NCBI GenBank assembly: GCA_964389675.1
Contig: CAYMEV010000033.1
Location: forward strand, 1-27,826
Source: CAYMEV01 sp964389675 [NCBI: uncultured Candidatus Sumerlaeota bacterium]
GTDB lineage: Bacteria > CAYMEV01
Direction of reading: 5' to 3'
Length of the DNA: 27,826 bases
Under the pieces are notes generated by a model that worked only from the letters and a program-made list of their open reading frames with translations, searched no databases and was not told the DNA's origin. Both the position numbers and the translations under genes were made by a program. Below are positions 26,126-27,826 of the stretch, piece by piece. How positions within the stretch are numbered: the first letter of the stretch is position 1; every line of letters begins with the position of its first letter.

Positions 26126-27826
26126 TTACGAACCATTTTTCTCTAATTCCGCATCTAGTTTAGAACTGAAATTAAAATTCCCGTTTCTCAAATGATCAAA
26201 ATAATAGTCATAATCTTCTGGCGTTAAGAAGTTGAAATAGTATTTCAGTTTATCTTGCTGTTCATTCAGAGTTTTAAAATGGTTTTGGGCTGCTTTGTAT
26301 TTTGCTTTATTTTCATCCGATGGTTCTCTGATTTCTTCATCTCCTTTTATTTCAATCACCAAAATACTGTCACCTATTTTTATAAAGAAATCAGGATTGA
26401 ATCTTCCTCTTTTGGGATGTTCTCCTTTTTTCCATGAATATTCAATAGGATAAAAATCTTGATCAGTAGATTTAAGCCATGAGTCAACGGCTTTGGAATT
26501 TTCATGAGCAATAAGCCTTCTGATAAATAGGCGTTCTGGTTTGTGATCAGAAATAGCAAGATTCAATGGCGATTTGAAATTGTAAATATTGTCGATCTTT
26601 TCAATTGCTGAAACAGGTCTGCTTTCATCTTTTTCAAGATCATTAATAAATGTTACACTTTCCTTATCGCTTAATGTAAAGGTCAAATCATCACAGAAGA
26701 CGGTTGCGTCCCCGCGCTTGATTGCGGCATATCCAGCGCCGTTTCTGTTTCTGTTTTTTGTATCAACTTCAATCAATGCTTTTGGGGACATCCTATATCG
26801 AACTGCCTTCGCAGCGGCACGGTGAATGACTCCGAATGCCTGATAGATTTTTTGTCTGTTTTCATCGCTGATCTGATTGCCGCTTTCACCGATTCGGTCC
26901 AGAGAATTCCTGATAAGCTCCTTTAACCAATCCAGATTATATTTTTCTGCATAATTGGTTGGATTTTCAGTTCCTGATGTTTCCATATCAATGGATTTAA
27001 GCCGATTATGAAGTTGTTCTGCAATTTCATCAATTGAAAACATTTTGTATTTAACCAAAGTTTTTTTCCTGCGGCTTTCTCCGGTTGTTGCCCGGATGTA
27101 TTCCGTTTCCCGTTCAAGTGCCGGCGACTGGCGGATAAGCGTGATAAATCCTTTTGTAAATTCGTATTCCTTTTCCTGTTTGTATTTTTCGGTCTCGGTT
27201 GTTTTGGCATAGTCGATGTTATGAATGGTAAAATGATAGTTCTGTTTTTTTTCGACAGGATAAGAATAAACCCGTTTTTCGATCTCCAGGACCTCGTCAA
27301 CAAGATGCCTGATTCTGCCGGACCAGCGGTCATGGTTAAAGACAGTAACCACCGGTTTTTGACCCAAATAAACTTCAGGTATCCGCAAACCTCTTCCAAG
27401 CACCTGGGCAATCAGCAATTTGCTGTCAAATGCCCGTTCCTCGTGCGGCACGATTTGAAACACATTTTTTACATCCCATCCCTCGGTTAACATGCTTATG
27501 GATGTGATCCATTCGACCAGGCTGTCTTTCCTGTCCACGTCTTTAAGTTTTCTGACGTTTTCTTTGTGTTTTGGCGAAGATGTCACCTCCAAAACTTTTT
27601 TGGCAGCATCTTCTTCTGAAATTCCCTCCGTTTCTGCCAAAAACCGAATGAGATCATCAGTCAGTTTATTGCAGGCTCGAATATCTTTGGTTATTAAAAT
27701 GGTTAACGGTCTGACCAAACGATATTTTGTATTCTTGTTTTCAATGTGGTTGTCATAGATTTTTTGAAGTTTTTCGTCCTGCGTATTGGATGAATCTTCC
27801 GCAACATAATCGATAATTTTTACAAA
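26126..27826 (-). CDS. type III restriction enzyme Res-like helicase-nuclease, C-terminal part (5' truncated by window)
   Basis: The frame is open to the right window edge, giving about 566 residues; the N-terminal helicase lobe with Walker A and DEAD/DEAH boxes lies outside. Visible are the second helicase lobe with WITSISMLTEGWDVKNV and motif VI (QVLGRGLRIPE). The C-terminal domain has a PD-(D/E)XK signature: NPDFFIKIGDSILVIEIKGD, encoded around 26335-26400. This architecture is that of the restriction subunit of type III systems, which needs a Mod methylase partner; none is in the window, and it would be expected to the right. Related stand-alone helicase-nucleases exist, so the type III label is likely but not certain. 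It is followed by the HARE-HTH gene in the same direction. Confidence 0.85.
   Translation of the reverse strand, partial: FVKIIDYVAEDSSNTQDEKLQKIYDNHIENKNTKYRLVRPLTILITKDIRACNKLTDDLIRFLAETEGISEEDAAKKVLEVTSSPKHKENVRKLKDVDRKDSLVEWITSISMLTEGWDVKNVFQIVPHEERAFDSKLLIAQVLGRGLRIPEVYLGQKPVVTVFNHDRWSGRIRHLVDEVLEIEKRVYSYPVEKKQNYHFTIHNIDYAKTTETEKYKQEKEYEFTKGFITLIRQSPALERETEYIRATTGESRRKKTLVKYKMFSIDEIAEQLHNRLKSIDMETSGTENPTNYAEKYNLDWLKELIRNSLDRIGESGNQISDENRQKIYQAFGVIHRAAAKAVRYRMSPKALIEVDTKNRNRNGAGYAAIKRGDATVFCDDLTFTLSDKESVTFINDLEKDESRPVSAIEKIDNIYNFKSPLNLAISDHKPERLFIRRLIAHENSKAVDSWLKSTDQDFYPIEYSWKKGEHPKRGRFNPDFFIKIGDSILVIEIKGDEEIREPSDENKAKYKAAQNHFKTLNEQQDKLKYYFNFLTPEDYDYYFDHLRNGNFNFSSKLDAELEKNGS

Overview
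The window looks like the chromosome of a Gram-negative (diderm) bacterium with a fairly AT-rich genome. The evidence is an ExbB/ExbD/TonB motor, a SurA-type periplasmic chaperone domain, an exported LysM/amidase protein and a small protein that ends like an outer-membrane barrel. Many tetratricopeptide (TPR) proteins, an archaeal-type valyl-tRNA synthetase and single-domain Che proteins would fit a spirochaete-like or deltaproteobacterial lineage. That placement is inference; no marker here fixes the phylum.

Layout. 1-1508: 3' part of valS. 1573-4777: a membrane TPR protein and a PP2C phosphatase behind a strong sigma70-like promoter. 4749-6264 (minus): DUF4388 protein, a lone CheB methylesterase domain and a lone CheY receiver. 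6543-11036 (minus): oppD, oppF, exbB, exbD, exbD, tonB in one direction with overlaps or small gaps, ended by a hairpin terminator. 11108-17836: an envelope cluster. A membrane protein made of an SPFH-like segment, a degenerate alkaline-phosphatase-like domain and TPRs is transcribed divergently from a barrel-like protein and a second TPR protein. Facing these are an amidase and a SurA-like protein. 17977-18817: tRNA-Lys(CTT) followed directly by a Nif3/DUF34 gene. 18825-23689 (minus): substrate-binding lipoprotein, OppB-type permease, and a YejE-type permease carrying a large insertion.

The peptide importer is therefore split: binding protein and permeases at 18.8-23.7 kb, ATPases at 9.1-11.0 kb, all on the minus strand, with the envelope cluster and the tRNA/Nif3 unit between. 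The ATPases are joined to the TonB motor genes, which suggests that outer-membrane uptake and inner-membrane peptide import serve the same substrate class.

From about 23.7 kb to the right end the sequence becomes more AT-rich and gene-sparse and looks accessory. It holds an unknown helical protein, a HARE-HTH protein with a probable PD-(D/E)XK nuclease core (HrgA/COG2958-like), and the C-terminal part of a type III restriction helicase-nuclease whose start and likely methylase partner lie beyond the window. Small fragments between these genes may be debris of mobile elements.

The observations most worth following are the SPFH / pseudo-phosphatase / TPR protein at a palindromic bidirectional promoter, the 591-residue YejE-like permease with its coiled-coil insertion, the oppDF-exbBDD-tonB linkage, and several genes that appear to start without a leader or Shine-Dalgarno site.
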